A stretch of DNA of 64,000 nucleotides, from positions 1-64,000 of the forward strand of contig JBIICY010000002.1 in NCBI GenBank assembly GCA_044238605.1. The letters run 5' to 3'. The notes under the pieces were generated by a model that did no database searches, was not told the origin of the DNA, and saw nothing but the letters and a program-made list of their open reading frames with translations. Positions within the stretch are counted from its first letter, which is position 1; each line of letters starts with the position of its first letter. This DNA is from UBA10438 sp044238605. Its GTDB lineage: Bacteria > Bacteroidota > Ignavibacteria > Kapaibacteriales > Kapaibacteriaceae. Position numbers and translations under genes: made by a program. Positions 41,801 through 50,450 of this stretch are shown here, one piece after another.

Positions 41801-42894
41801 GACTGCGCCTTGAGCCAGATGTCTGGTCGCACGTTGCACTTACGGTTGATTCCAATGGAGCCACAGTTTTTGTGAACGGATACCCAAGTACCAATGCTGT
41901 AAAACTGTCGCCCCTGCAACTTGGGTCTCTGACATTTACACTGGGTACATATCACTACTGGAGTTCCCGAAACTTCTCTGGTTTGATCGATGAAGTTTCG
42001 ATCTATGCACGGAAACTCTCCGACAGCGAAATACGCCGTTTGATGCACTTGGTCCGGTTGTCGGATGAATCAAACTTGTTGGCATACTACCAGTTCAATG
42101 AATCTCACGGACCAACGCTCTACGAGAAAAAGTCTGGAAGAGATGGCAGACTCGAAGGTGGTGCGCGCCGTGCTGCTTCAGGCGCGCTCGTCGGTCCTGG
42201 CGTGGGACAGGTGGTTACTGTCAACGATTCAATGTCGGCTCTTCAATTCACACGGCATGAGGCGCAGATCACATTCGCAAATCCTGTACCTCCCAATACT
42301 GTGCTATCTCTCACGAGGCTGTATGTGTTGCCAGACGAACAATTGCGAAAAAGTCAGTCGCTGTTAGGAAGCTGGTTTGTCCTCGACGCCTTTACACTCG
42401 ACAAACGTCCACTCGAAGTATCATCAATCATCATTGGCTGTGATTCGCTCTTTACGCGCGAGCAAGCTACGGGGCGAAGCTTTGCGATGCAGTCGCGGTT
42501 TCAATGGGAAGTAGATTCGCCGTTTTCTTTTGGCTTGGTCCCAAGTAGTCTTGTCTACAATGCAGCCAACCACAGCCTGTCTACAACCGAGATAAGCCGC
42601 GGAATGATCACTTCACACCAGTTGTGTATCGGCTATGACGGTGCTGTTGTGACCGCGGAAGATAACTCTAGCAAGGGCGGTAAGCTGTCCGCGCATGCCG
42701 AGGCCGATGTTCTCCGCATAACAGGTTCTGAGTCCTTACGAAGCATTGAACTCTATGATACAGCAGGACGGATTGTGCTTTCTCAGAACGACATTGTGCA
42801 GACTTCCTGTGTTGTGTCGATAAGCCATCTGCCAACAGGAGTTTACATCCTTGTGTCTAACCAATGTTCGATACCTGTTGTTGTGATTCGGTAG
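38899..42894 (+). CDS. Giant T9SS cargo with sialidase/VPS10-like propellers, PKD and LamG domains
   Basis: A 1331-residue secreted protein with a signal peptide ending SVGAQ. The first 750 or so residues contain BNR/Asp-box repeats of the sortilin/exosialidase propeller kind (SVDAGKTWTNV, SNDRGLTWTKI, STDAGSTWRQS, SSDGGRSWSSL, TTDAGATWKNI, SNDGGITWSNL). A PKD-like domain (YAKPGRYAVELVVANEHG) and a LamG/concanavalin domain (FTFTAWVKPNGYQPNFSAILC, FSGLIDEVSIYARKL) follow. The last 70 residues form a T9SS sorting domain (SLRSIELYDTAGRIVLS, LPTGVYILVSN). No catalytic set was recognised, so carbohydrate or surface binding is the guess. It follows the PorE-like gene after two bases. Confidence 0.85.
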   Translation: MRVPIVLTLLFVLTASVGAQQYGRFVSDPRHAISSWFSAYSLPNANYYDVYRALKADTTVDMLKPSKEVRKVLRWLAEQRAYADASGVIGPKWSSSDDINNFLAKSFPSKQVDQSQRVDGQWIPIGPFGWDTTARMATGSQGIGVLRTHITDPTNSSVILAGGISSGIWRSVDAGKTWTNVALATPIQTVWRFAFSGSTVYAATSDGLYTSNDRGLTWTKITLLGDALLSTARAVDLVAVAPLDPKRIVIAALNRLYTSTDAGSTWRQSCNFEGTWWDLLWHPTKNEVCYGLVQQGAHISFIRSTSTGVKFDAVGIGYPASKPDRKMARALLAVTPASPDMVGVAIGGSVGDSLSGTYGLYISTDQGSTFEHRCCGSVDGPERADKNTNPNLFDYNIEGNSLGQITWDMGFAISSTDPSFMVIAGIFPYKSSDGGRSWSSLPPMHYDVQSVSIRGDSLWITTDGGIQLSPDRGKSLLERSFGISASEIWGFDQSHDGTVMAIGAYHLPITIRDTSVYMKSQPVDGWYAWSGADAMGANVNPIASEWLYAKPWSSVRGLRTASRAVPPSSTALGIDLGYITMDNIQVDAYRYYKLYAIDYEQDRVVVSNDNASTWQTVKKYTNWAFRLRVHPRLSEHQLVFGDDALWRTTDAGATWKNITPPQSLTRGRGMSDMAFSDRDPDVIYLTFSGTQKQIKAAVSNDGGITWSNLSQGLPEAAVRTIVHRRGTKAELYAGTNAGVYRYTPETGWQIYGTGLPLCEAHTLHINERNGLMRVATSRGLWQIDLPSSAVPRAQISLDIDTVRCSRIPVRFGCRSAALESVGFARSWRFEGGQPSVSSDPTVQVFYAKPGRYAVELVVANEHGADTMRMEQAVTVLPSECDGSDPVPGFAADLTDPDDHVTLGRYDGAAREFTFTAWVKPNGYQPNFSAILCTDADPGASQEIGLQFVNDRNELGYLWTGGQWWWNSGLRLEPDVWSHVALTVDSNGATVFVNGYPSTNAVKLSPLQLGSLTFTLGTYHYWSSRNFSGLIDEVSIYARKLSDSEIRRLMHLVRLSDESNLLAYYQFNESHGPTLYEKKSGRDGRLEGGARRAASGALVGPGVGQVVTVNDSMSALQFTRHEAQITFANPVPPNTVLSLTRLYVLPDEQLRKSQSLLGSWFVLDAFTLDKRPLEVSSIIIGCDSLFTREQATGRSFAMQSRFQWEVDSPFSFGLVPSSLVYNAANHSLSTTEISRGMITSHQLCIGYDGAVVTAEDNSSKGGKLSAHAEADVLRITGSESLRSIELYDTAGRIVLSQNDIVQTSCVVSISHLPTGVYILVSNQCSIPVVVIR

Positions 42895-42900
42895 TCTGCG

Positions 42901-44511
42901 TTAGTCTGAAGCAGATGTGCCTGCAGGTAGTGAAGGTTTGACCATCACGGTCTGTTCCTTGTCTATAACGACGGCGCCAACATTTGCCCCCTTCGGTTTG
43001 CGAACGTATTTCCGCTGCGTATAGACGACGGGCACGTAGCTGGCATTTCTTGCATGAGAGTAATACGCTGTGATTGCAGCTGCGGCTTCTAAGACCTGCT
43101 TCGGGATCTTGGGTCCGGCAACGCCACGGAGAACCGCATGTGAGCCGCTCGCCCCGCGCACGTGCAGCCACCAATCTTGTTGTTTTGCAAACTTCATCGT
43201 TAGCTCATCGTTGTTCGCAGCAGATTTCCCAACGTAGAGTGTATGCTGGTCGTCGAGAGCAAAGACTCGGAATTTCTCCTCAGGTGATTTTTCGGGTTGT
43301 GGAGTGTTCATTCGTGCCAGAGAGAGAGGTATGTGTGGGAGATCCTGAATGCATGCAGCCGTTGATGCCTGCTCCATATATGACTGAAGTTCTGTGAGCT
43401 CGCGTTCAAGAGCAGGAATCCTTAATGTTCGGTGCTGCGCTGCAAGTTGCGAGGCGCGGGATTTGCCATACAGGCGCTGGGCATTTTCGAGTATGGTAAG
43501 CGCGGGTTGCAATGGAATGCGCACGGACTGATCAGTATTCCAGTCAAGGGCATCAATAGCATCCAAATCGCGCCTGTGGGGATCAGGTAGTGCCATCAAC
43601 AGATCAGCCGAATGCCTGTAGTCATGCTCGCGTGTATCTCTGAGTTCATCAGTTCTGAGGTTCCGTAAGGTGCCCTCCACCCGGGACATTCTTCGTGCGA
43701 TTACCTTGAGCATCGTCGTGCGCTGTGCCTCAAAATGCCTGCGCTGCTCACGCAGTGCAATCGTCTTTGCCACTGCTTGCAAGACGCTGCTATAGGTATG
43801 AAGGATGCTGCTGTTTGACAAAGGCACAGGCGTCAGGACAACGTCGTTGCTGTGCGATACTACAAACCAGCTACTCGATTGTGCGGCCTGGTCCAGGATG
43901 TCGCGGGCTATCTGATCTAATGTGCGTTGCTGATTTTGGTCAAGCGTATTGTACGCAGTTCTTGCATGAATGTCTGCCCTCATACAGCATTCATGTGCCA
44001 GCCCCTTTCCAAGATGCGGATGCAGACCTGCAAGAACCAGGGCGGCATCTTTTGCCAAATCTGGAGGATGGGGCTGGTGGGACGAGACGATGAAGGAACG
44101 CCCAATGCGATTCTGTTTATCATGCAGCGTATCAACAACAACTCCATCCTGAACAAGAACGATGTTCCCTTTGCCGGCAGAGAACAGCTCAATGTGAAGT
44201 TGACAATCCCCGAACCATACTGTGATGATCCGATCCAGGGGATGTTTTGTCACAAGGGCTACACGCTGGTGCCATGCGTGCTTGAACACGTCAATCGTGT
44301 TTCGAATCGCCCGGCGTGTGTTGTCCTTTAGGAGGATTGTTCCGGCAGTTGATCGAACATCACACTCCAGCAGATGCGTCTCTACTGAGTTGGATAGCTC
44401 CAGTATTGCTATCTCCTTTGACTGCGACCAAGCGCGCGTCAACGAGTATCCTTCAAAACGAGACATCAGCTCGTCTGCAACGTTCTGAAGTGTTACGTGG
44501 TGACGAATCAC
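42901..44511 (-). CDS. rqcH: NFACT-family ribosome quality control protein (RqcH/Rqc2)
   Basis: A 536-residue member of the NFACT family. In bacteria, RqcH binds peptidyl-tRNA on obstructed 50S subunits and adds alanine tails that mark the peptide for degradation. The NFACT-N domain opens MIRHHVTLQNVADELMSRFEG, a helical coiled-coil middle spans about 250-390, and the NFACT-R domain ends with QQDWWLHVRGASGSHAVLRG and ITAYYSHARNASYVPVVYTQRKYVRKPKGANVG, the most conserved block. The older name is fibronectin-binding protein FbpA. The start overlaps the stop of the repeat protein by four bases, at the end of the punA-to-rqcH operon. Confidence 0.9.
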   Translation of the reverse strand: MIRHHVTLQNVADELMSRFEGYSLTRAWSQSKEIAILELSNSVETHLLECDVRSTAGTILLKDNTRRAIRNTIDVFKHAWHQRVALVTKHPLDRIITVWFGDCQLHIELFSAGKGNIVLVQDGVVVDTLHDKQNRIGRSFIVSSHQPHPPDLAKDAALVLAGLHPHLGKGLAHECCMRADIHARTAYNTLDQNQQRTLDQIARDILDQAAQSSSWFVVSHSNDVVLTPVPLSNSSILHTYSSVLQAVAKTIALREQRRHFEAQRTTMLKVIARRMSRVEGTLRNLRTDELRDTREHDYRHSADLLMALPDPHRRDLDAIDALDWNTDQSVRIPLQPALTILENAQRLYGKSRASQLAAQHRTLRIPALERELTELQSYMEQASTAACIQDLPHIPLSLARMNTPQPEKSPEEKFRVFALDDQHTLYVGKSAANNDELTMKFAKQQDWWLHVRGASGSHAVLRGVAGPKIPKQVLEAAAAITAYYSHARNASYVPVVYTQRKYVRKPKGANVGAVVIDKEQTVMVKPSLPAGTSASD

Positions 44512-47291
44512 GGTGTGGCTCGTTTAGGTTTCTTAACCTTTTGCTTCGGTGGTACCAATGCAGGCTGTAGTGGTGCCGGAAGGATGCGCTGAATTCGGCG
44601 CAGTGCCTGCAAGCGGTTTGGAGAGAGCCCCTTTACCCAGGACTTCCAAAGTTTAACATCAGACTTGGTTGTGTCGGCATTGAGCAGAAGGCGCGCATTA
44701 GAACAGAAATACCGGTCGTCGCCTACCGAAGCCAGATACCCTGTAACCTCGCTCACGGTTCGCTTTCTGCCCCGATTTATGCCTTCTACAGCACTGTATC
44801 GAACCACCTGAAATGAATCCGATAGGGGAGATGCAAGAGCAGCAAACGGAAGACTATCTGTTGCTCCTACGGCGAATGCAGCACGGGCACGGACATATGC
44901 CAGCGAATCGTTGAGCAGGCCCTTCGCGCGAGCAATCGAGGTGGTATCTCGGAGCTCGCCAAGAGTGAATGCTGCTAATCGCCGTTTACGCCAGTCCTGA
45001 TCATCTGCAAGCTCGAGCAGTACTGGCGATACTGCGCGTGCCTTAACTGTTGACGCGATTGTAGCTGCTGTGCCCACAGCGGTGTTGTTCACCGAGCGCA
45101 ATCCTCGTTGTAGCATGGCAATTGTGGAGTCTGGATGATCGGCGTAGACAAGTTTTGCTGCAGTTTCAACGGTGATGCGCTGACGGGGCATTTGTGTGCC
45201 AAGATTCTTTTCAAGAAGCGGCAGCACTGCGGTACCCAAGCTGCCCAGTCTCTTGCGAGCCGGTTCAACCGAATGTTGAAAGCGCAGATGAGATGCTGAT
45301 GCCAAGATGAACAGACTATCAATTGCCGTTGGAAGCTCTACCTGAGATGTGTAGGGGGCTGGCTTGTTTTGTTGGGCCGCCTGCAGTGTGGTATCAGTGT
45401 AGTCGATAAATGCACCGTACGTTGACTTTACTCGTGAGGTAGAGTTATCATGCTGTGCAGTGTACCCGTCGTTTCCCTGTGCATCTATAAACAGGCTAAT
45501 CATCCCGTATCCGCGGCGATAATCCGAGAACCCAATAGTGTTCGTTGTGTCCTTTGCAAGGTAACCATCATCTCCACGCAGATCTACGAATATTGACACA
45601 GCATTTGCGTTACCACTTCCAAGAGATAGACTCTCACATGTATAGTCATCATTGCCGCCTTCATCGATGAAAAACCCATAAGCGATATCGTGTCCGCAGC
45701 CCTGCGAAACGCCATGAGACACGTATGTGTCATCACCGTTGACATCATGCAGATAGCCCGTGGCGAAATGAACACCAGAGCCCTGGGCATACTGGTGGGC
45801 GATGTACTTGTCATCACCACCGCGGTCTATCAGAGATCCAAGACCAAACCAGTATCCTGTTCCTTGTCCGTAAATGTCGCAGATATACGTATCGCTTCCG
45901 GCTCCGTCTGCAAGCACAGCGATTCCGCCGGAAGCATGCGGACGGCTTCCGAGAGCGGCACCTTGAGCAAATGTGATCTGGTGATTATCGTATCGGAGCA
46001 CATCCATGTATGGACTTGAGGCGATATAGATGTCATTGCCGTTTCGATCACCAAGCACGCCGATACCGCCAACGCCGGCAAATGCCTGAGATTGAGCCTG
46101 GCATCGGTACTGGTCGTTCCCTGCATCATCCAGAAGAAGTCCGATACCGAGAATGCCTGCCCCTTGAGAATTGGTGCCACCCGTATACGAATCATCTCCC
46201 TGTAGGTCGTGCAGAATGCCAATACCCATAAGACCGGATCCCAAGGAGTACGATCCTGCAGTGTAGACATCATTACCTGCACGATCAATCAGGATTCCGA
46301 CGCCGTGTATACCCGCGGCCAGGGAGTAGTCATCACCGTAATAGGCGTCGTTACCATCGAGATCAACGATAAAGCGCACAGGGCTGGAAAGATGCGATGC
46401 AAGGGGCTCGGAAGAGAGCTTGTAGACATCATCACCTCCTACGTCGATGATCATTGCAAACCGGCCCTGGTACACATCGTTACCTGGTCCTCCGATAGCG
46501 ATTCGTCCGTAGGGAGTTTCAAAGATGATCGTTTTGATGCTGTCGATGAGCACATCACGGGCATTAAGCAGCTCGTTTGAGATTCTTAGCAGGTCATCGT
46601 GCAGGGATGGGCCAAGTGCCAGAATGTTCTTTACAGATGAAACGTGTATGGAATTGTACAGCGATTGCGCCTTGTTGAACGATGCTGTTTCGTCCTTGTA
46701 TGCGTCCCATACACTGTTTGTTTCAGACTCTCTCGATATGCGCCATAGCGAGTCGAGAGCACTCACCACGAGTAGGTTTTCTGCTGACTGACTCTTTGAA
46801 CCCGGCTTGACTGCATCGGTAGCCTGTATCAATATGCCTGCATGGCGTAACAGAAGAATTGATGAAGCTATGTTGAGTTTGCTGATGCTGCCCTTGGATA
46901 TGCTCAGCTTCGAAAGAACCGTCTCAGACTCGGGCATGTTATCGAGAAACACGCGCTGAAACGTACCAAGCTGCAGGGCGCTATGCAGGACTTCTTGGAG
47001 CGGGAGGAGCGTCGAAGATCCGGATAGACATTTGTCAGCAATTCGTTCACTTAGGTCGACTGCAGAATAGGGGGTACGAAACAGATCGTCTATCGTCGAT
47101 GTGCGATGCTTGTCTCTATCTAGCAGGTCGTGCGGCATAGCAAGATCCCGCTGATGCATACCAAGGATGTACAGCGCTGAGTCGATCTGCCGGGATACAT
47201 CGGCTGAGATACGTGATTGCGCAGTGAGCTGTGCAGACGCAAGGATGCTGCAGAACAATAACGCACTGGCACAGAGGATTGGTCCGCTCAT
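44508..47291 (-). CDS. Secreted protein with Gly-Asn-Asp repeats and C-terminal HEAT repeats
   Basis: A 927-residue protein whose family was not recognised. ATG 47291 starts a signal peptide (MSGPILCASALLFCSILAS). After a helical region of about 230 residues come about eleven repeats of some 30-40 residues with a core such as LHDLQGDDSYTGG, IDRAGNDVYTAGS or LLDDAGNDQYRCQ, separated by Gly-rich SLGSGLMGIG-type strands, which suggests a beta-solenoid with Asp-rich turns that may bind calcium. The last 200 residues are HEAT-like helices (LADDQDWRKRRLAAFTLGEL, AYVRARAAFAVGA). The ATG overlaps the preceding TPR gene's stop by one base. The role is unknown. Confidence 0.75.
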   Translation of the reverse strand: MSGPILCASALLFCSILASAQLTAQSRISADVSRQIDSALYILGMHQRDLAMPHDLLDRDKHRTSTIDDLFRTPYSAVDLSERIADKCLSGSSTLLPLQEVLHSALQLGTFQRVFLDNMPESETVLSKLSISKGSISKLNIASSILLLRHAGILIQATDAVKPGSKSQSAENLLVVSALDSLWRISRESETNSVWDAYKDETASFNKAQSLYNSIHVSSVKNILALGPSLHDDLLRISNELLNARDVLIDSIKTIIFETPYGRIAIGGPGNDVYQGRFAMIIDVGGDDVYKLSSEPLASHLSSPVRFIVDLDGNDAYYGDDYSLAAGIHGVGILIDRAGNDVYTAGSYSLGSGLMGIGILHDLQGDDSYTGGTNSQGAGILGIGLLLDDAGNDQYRCQAQSQAFAGVGGIGVLGDRNGNDIYIASSPYMDVLRYDNHQITFAQGAALGSRPHASGGIAVLADGAGSDTYICDIYGQGTGYWFGLGSLIDRGGDDKYIAHQYAQGSGVHFATGYLHDVNGDDTYVSHGVSQGCGHDIAYGFFIDEGGNDDYTCESLSLGSGNANAVSIFVDLRGDDGYLAKDTTNTIGFSDYRRGYGMISLFIDAQGNDGYTAQHDNSTSRVKSTYGAFIDYTDTTLQAAQQNKPAPYTSQVELPTAIDSLFILASASHLRFQHSVEPARKRLGSLGTAVLPLLEKNLGTQMPRQRITVETAAKLVYADHPDSTIAMLQRGLRSVNNTAVGTAATIASTVKARAVSPVLLELADDQDWRKRRLAAFTLGELRDTTSIARAKGLLNDSLAYVRARAAFAVGATDSLPFAALASPLSDSFQVVRYSAVEGINRGRKRTVSEVTGYLASVGDDRYFCSNARLLLNADTTKSDVKLWKSWVKGLSPNRLQALRRIQRILPAPLQPALVPPKQKVKKPKRATP

Positions 47292-48595
47292 TAAAGTCTC
47301 ATCAATGTTTTCAATTGTTCTGCAAGCTTTGGATCGAGCTTTTCGAGCCGTGCAATCAACATTGACGCTTGATCGGCGCGACCAATTCGCAGCAGGCATC
47401 GAGCGCATGTGTACAGCATCTGTGGATTGTTTGGAAAGCGCTGCAGTGCTTCGCTGATGAATGCCTCTGCCAATTCGCACTTTTCTGCTTCAAAACAGCT
47501 GTTGATGCGGGAAACATGCAGAATGCTGGAGGTGTCGCGCAATGAAATTGCCTGCTGATGTGCTGTTAACGCCTCTGCGAGATTGCCGTTCCGACGATGC
47601 ATGATGGCAAGGGAGTTGTAGGCATCAGGAGCCAGATTCGAGGAAACAAGTGCGCAGCGTATAAACGTCTTTGCTGCATCCTCAACGAACCCTTTTTGTT
47701 CCAGCACGATTGCAAGATTAAAGTAGGCCTCTCCGTAGTTCGGCTTTAGCGCAACTGCTCTCTTGAATGCTTTGCTCGCTGAGTCGTACTGTTGCTGCTT
47801 CATGCGAAGCAAGCCAAGATTGTACCATGCCATGGGGTCTTGCTGATTGCGCCGAACAGCATCTGCAGCAACTTGCAGTGCACGCGCCGAATCACCGGAT
47901 TCCTGCAATGCTCCTGTGAGCACCAGGTAAGCTTCTGTGCGTGTTGAATCGAGCTTGATCGCCCGGTCCAGATAGGAGACAGCCTCTGTGGTCTTATTGC
48001 GAGCAAGCATAGACTCACCTGCAGCGAGTTGGTACATGGCTACGTCGGGGTAACGCTCCGTGAGCAGCAAATGCAGCTCGGAGGCCGACGTATACTGCTC
48101 GGTCTTGAAATAGCATCGTGCCAGCTCGTACATAACAGCTGGATCCGATCGACGGAACATGACCTCTTCAAACGGTGTGATTGCATCCTGATATCTACCG
48201 TTCTGCACATAGGCCATGCCCAGTGCCCATTGTACCTGAACAGAATCAGAGAACTTTACGGAAGCCGTGGTAAGTGTCTGCAGCGCACCGGCACGTTGGT
48301 CATTGCGAGTATAACACTCTGCCAAAACCAGCCATGACTGCATGCGCGATGAGTCTAGCTCAAGGGATCTGCGCGCACTTGCTAATGCTTGGGTGTTTTT
48401 GTTCTGCTGCAGTAATGACAGCGTGTAGAGACTGACGAGTTGCGCGTTGGTAGAGGTCCCAATGCCGCTTTTTGACAAAAGACGTTCGATTTCAGGCCAG
48501 TTCTTGGACTGCACTGCTGTCTGCAGGACTCGTTGGTCAGGCTGCTGTGCAAGTGCAAGAAACTGACCACAGATCAACGCAAGAATCGCGAGCAT
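47291..48595 (-). CDS. TPR-repeat periplasmic protein
   Basis: A 434-residue protein made almost wholly of tetratricopeptide repeats after a signal peptide (MLAILALICGQFLALAQ). About ten repeats can be followed, for example VQWALGMAYVQNGRYQDAITPFEEV, MAWYNLGLLRMKQQQYDSASKAFKRA and AYFNLAIVLEQKGFVEDAAKTF. TPRs bind protein partners, so it is probably a periplasmic scaffold, and its coupling to the repeat protein by a one-base overlap suggests the two interact. ATG 48595 is preferred over upstream in-frame ATGs because it follows the ribD stop by eight bases, has a TAAGG site and opens the signal peptide. Confidence 0.85.
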   Translation of the reverse strand: MLAILALICGQFLALAQQPDQRVLQTAVQSKNWPEIERLLSKSGIGTSTNAQLVSLYTLSLLQQNKNTQALASARRSLELDSSRMQSWLVLAECYTRNDQRAGALQTLTTASVKFSDSVQVQWALGMAYVQNGRYQDAITPFEEVMFRRSDPAVMYELARCYFKTEQYTSASELHLLLTERYPDVAMYQLAAGESMLARNKTTEAVSYLDRAIKLDSTRTEAYLVLTGALQESGDSARALQVAADAVRRNQQDPMAWYNLGLLRMKQQQYDSASKAFKRAVALKPNYGEAYFNLAIVLEQKGFVEDAAKTFIRCALVSSNLAPDAYNSLAIMHRRNGNLAEALTAHQQAISLRDTSSILHVSRINSCFEAEKCELAEAFISEALQRFPNNPQMLYTCARCLLRIGRADQASMLIARLEKLDPKLAEQLKTLMRL

Positions 48596-48603
48596 TGAGC
48601 GCC

Positions 48604-49695
48604 TTAGGGCTTGATTCTGCGATAAAGTTGGTGCGTGTCGCATCCTACTGTTGAAGTGTCGTAGAGTTGCCATGTTGTTGGGTCGGCCTCGAAGTCCCAT
48701 GTCTGAGGTGTTTCAGCTATGAACGGGGCTCTGTGAATATGCATCTCTTCAATGAGTTTGGCATGCAGGAAGTTATCCAACGTAACTGGGCCGCCCTCGA
48801 GAAGAATAGATTGGACGCCCATAGTATGCAGTTTGGATGCAATCGCATGGGCCGACATTCTTCCGTCCGCAGAGTCGAGAACGATCAGTTCAACACCATG
48901 ATGCTCAAGCTCAGAGCACCGAGAACCCAGGGATCCAGATTCGGTGGTAACAACCATTGTACGCTGCTCGCGAGCAGATTGGACCACGACAGACGCAACT
49001 GGTATTCTGCACATGGGATCGATAACAACGCGCACAGGATTTCTACCTGCAACAAGGCGCACATTGAGCGCTGGGTTGTCGGCAAGAACAGTTCCTACCC
49101 CAACCATCACTGCATCGACCTCTGCTCGTATGGCATGGACACGCTGCCGCGATTCTTCGCAGGTAATCCAGCGATCTTGAGATGCTGAGCTGTTAAAGCC
49201 GCCATTCCGTGTGAGCGCCATCTTGCCGATGAGATAGGGCATCCCAGAGCGCACTGCATGAAGGAAGTATCGAGCTGTCCACTCGCAGGCCAGTTGTTCA
49301 ACACCAACTACAACGTCTTTTCCTGCACGGCGAAGGACTTCAAGCCCCTTGCCGGCAACCAATGGATTGGGATCTATACATCCAACAACGACACGGTCAA
49401 TTGCGGTTGTGGCTATCGACTCAGCGCACGGGGGCTGTTTCCCATGATGTGCACATGGCTCAAGGGTTACATACATCGTTGCGCCCGCAAGGTCTGCATC
49501 TGCAGCATTCCTCAAGGCATGAACTTCTGCATGTACGCCACCATAACGCTCGTGCCAGCCCTCGGCAAGTATCTTTCCATCGCGCACTATAACGCATCCA
49601 ACCAGGGGATTGGGGCTCACATGCCCCGTGCCAAGCTTTGCGAGCTCTATGGCACGCAGCATGTAGCCAGAGTCTATTTCTTGCTGAGTGGCCAT
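48604..49695 (-). CDS. ribD: Bifunctional riboflavin deaminase/reductase
   Basis: Two steps of riboflavin synthesis in one 363-residue protein. The N-terminal cytidine-deaminase-like domain shows LGTGHVSPNPLVGCVIV and the zinc site HAEVHAL with PCAHHGKQPPC (about 48-90). The C-terminal NADPH-dependent reductase domain shows YLIGKMALTRNGG, VDAVMVGVGTVLADNP and QSILLEGGPVTLDNFL. ATG 49695 opens MATQQEIDSGYMLRAIELAK. It overlaps the 3' end of the lipoprotein gene by 22 bases, so translation may be coupled. ribH lies in another operon at 15308, so riboflavin genes are scattered. Confidence 0.95.
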   Translation of the reverse strand: MATQQEIDSGYMLRAIELAKLGTGHVSPNPLVGCVIVRDGKILAEGWHERYGGVHAEVHALRNAADADLAGATMYVTLEPCAHHGKQPPCAESIATTAIDRVVVGCIDPNPLVAGKGLEVLRRAGKDVVVGVEQLACEWTARYFLHAVRSGMPYLIGKMALTRNGGFNSSASQDRWITCEESRQRVHAIRAEVDAVMVGVGTVLADNPALNVRLVAGRNPVRVVIDPMCRIPVASVVVQSAREQRTMVVTTESGSLGSRCSELEHHGVELIVLDSADGRMSAHAIASKLHTMGVQSILLEGGPVTLDNFLHAKLIEEMHIHRAPFIAETPQTWDFEADPTTWQLYDTSTVGCDTHQLYRRIKP

Positions 49696-50450
49696 GTGAA
49701 TGTCATCTGAGTTTGGTAGGGGGCTGGACGTGACGGAATCATGAGTACGGCAGTGTACTCCCCTTGAGGAAGGGGATTGCCGTCGGTATCGGTGCCGCTC
49801 CATTCAACGGAATACACCGACTGTTCACCGATGTTTTCTGGGCGCACCGGCAAGACAACGGTCAGAAAGGCCAGTCCCGTTTGAGATTGCCATACTACAT
49901 CGAGTCCGCGGCGCACAGTTATGCGCAGGTCCTCAGAGGATGGTAGGTACTCACCCTCGACGACGCGGTTTCGACGAGCACTAACTCCAAGCGTGTAGGA
50001 GGAATCATCTGCGCGTTGAATGAACGGTACAAGCGTCAACGCTGATGTGTCTACAGAAAAGAACGCAGCTGGATACACGGTAAAGATCGACCCCAGCTCA
50101 AGACCAATCTGCAGCGTTGCATGATCGAGGTCTGCTGGAAGCTTGCACCGAACGATGGTGGATGAAGAACTGTGAGGCGCGCCGGAAGAGTTTATATCCA
50201 TGGCAATGCTGTCGCGGCTCCCGGAAGGTGTTGCAAAGAACAACAGGGCACGTGAGTACGTCATGCCCGAGCCGGCATGAGGAACGTGAGCCGTTACCAT
50301 GAGCGAGTCTTTGACATCACGCAGCAAGGTTAGAGTTTCTGATGTGTAGATCTCTGTGGTTGCCATTCGTGATGTCCGCACGGCTGGGGTTGAACAGCCG
50401 TTCAGCATGGTAATCAGACATGCACACCACAATAACGGGCAGGTTTTCAT
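49674..50450 (-). CDS. Putative lipoprotein with BsuPI-like domain
   Basis: A 258-residue protein of unknown function. A short signal sequence ends in the lipobox LNGC (Cys about residue 19), so it should be lipidated and placed in the inner or outer membrane. The C-terminal 100 residues (ITVRRGLDVVWQSQ, YSVEWSGTDTDGNPLPQGEYTAVL) match the pattern of the intracellular-proteinase-inhibitor BsuPI-type beta sandwich, here presumably extracytoplasmic. It overlaps punA by four bases and ribD by 22 bases within the same operon. No catalytic residues stand out. Confidence 0.7.
   Translation of the reverse strand: MKTCPLLWCACLITMLNGCSTPAVRTSRMATTEIYTSETLTLLRDVKDSLMVTAHVPHAGSGMTYSRALLFFATPSGSRDSIAMDINSSGAPHSSSSTIVRCKLPADLDHATLQIGLELGSIFTVYPAAFFSVDTSALTLVPFIQRADDSSYTLGVSARRNRVVEGEYLPSSEDLRITVRRGLDVVWQSQTGLAFLTVVLPVRPENIGEQSVYSVEWSGTDTDGNPLPQGEYTAVLMIPSRPAPYQTQMTFTWPLSKK

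Noticed and set aside
41410..42048. 212-codon minus-strand frame inside the giant T9SS cargo gene
   Set aside because: It is antisense to a gene with a signal peptide, LamG domain and sorting domain. Its own translation is Cys- and Ile-rich without motifs.
45400..46500. GGDD/GND repeats as RTX calcium-binding (hemolysin) repeats
   Set aside because: RTX repeats have a nine-residue period with GGxGxD. Here the period is about 30-40 residues with GNDxY cores, so the RTX label does not fit, although calcium binding remains possible.
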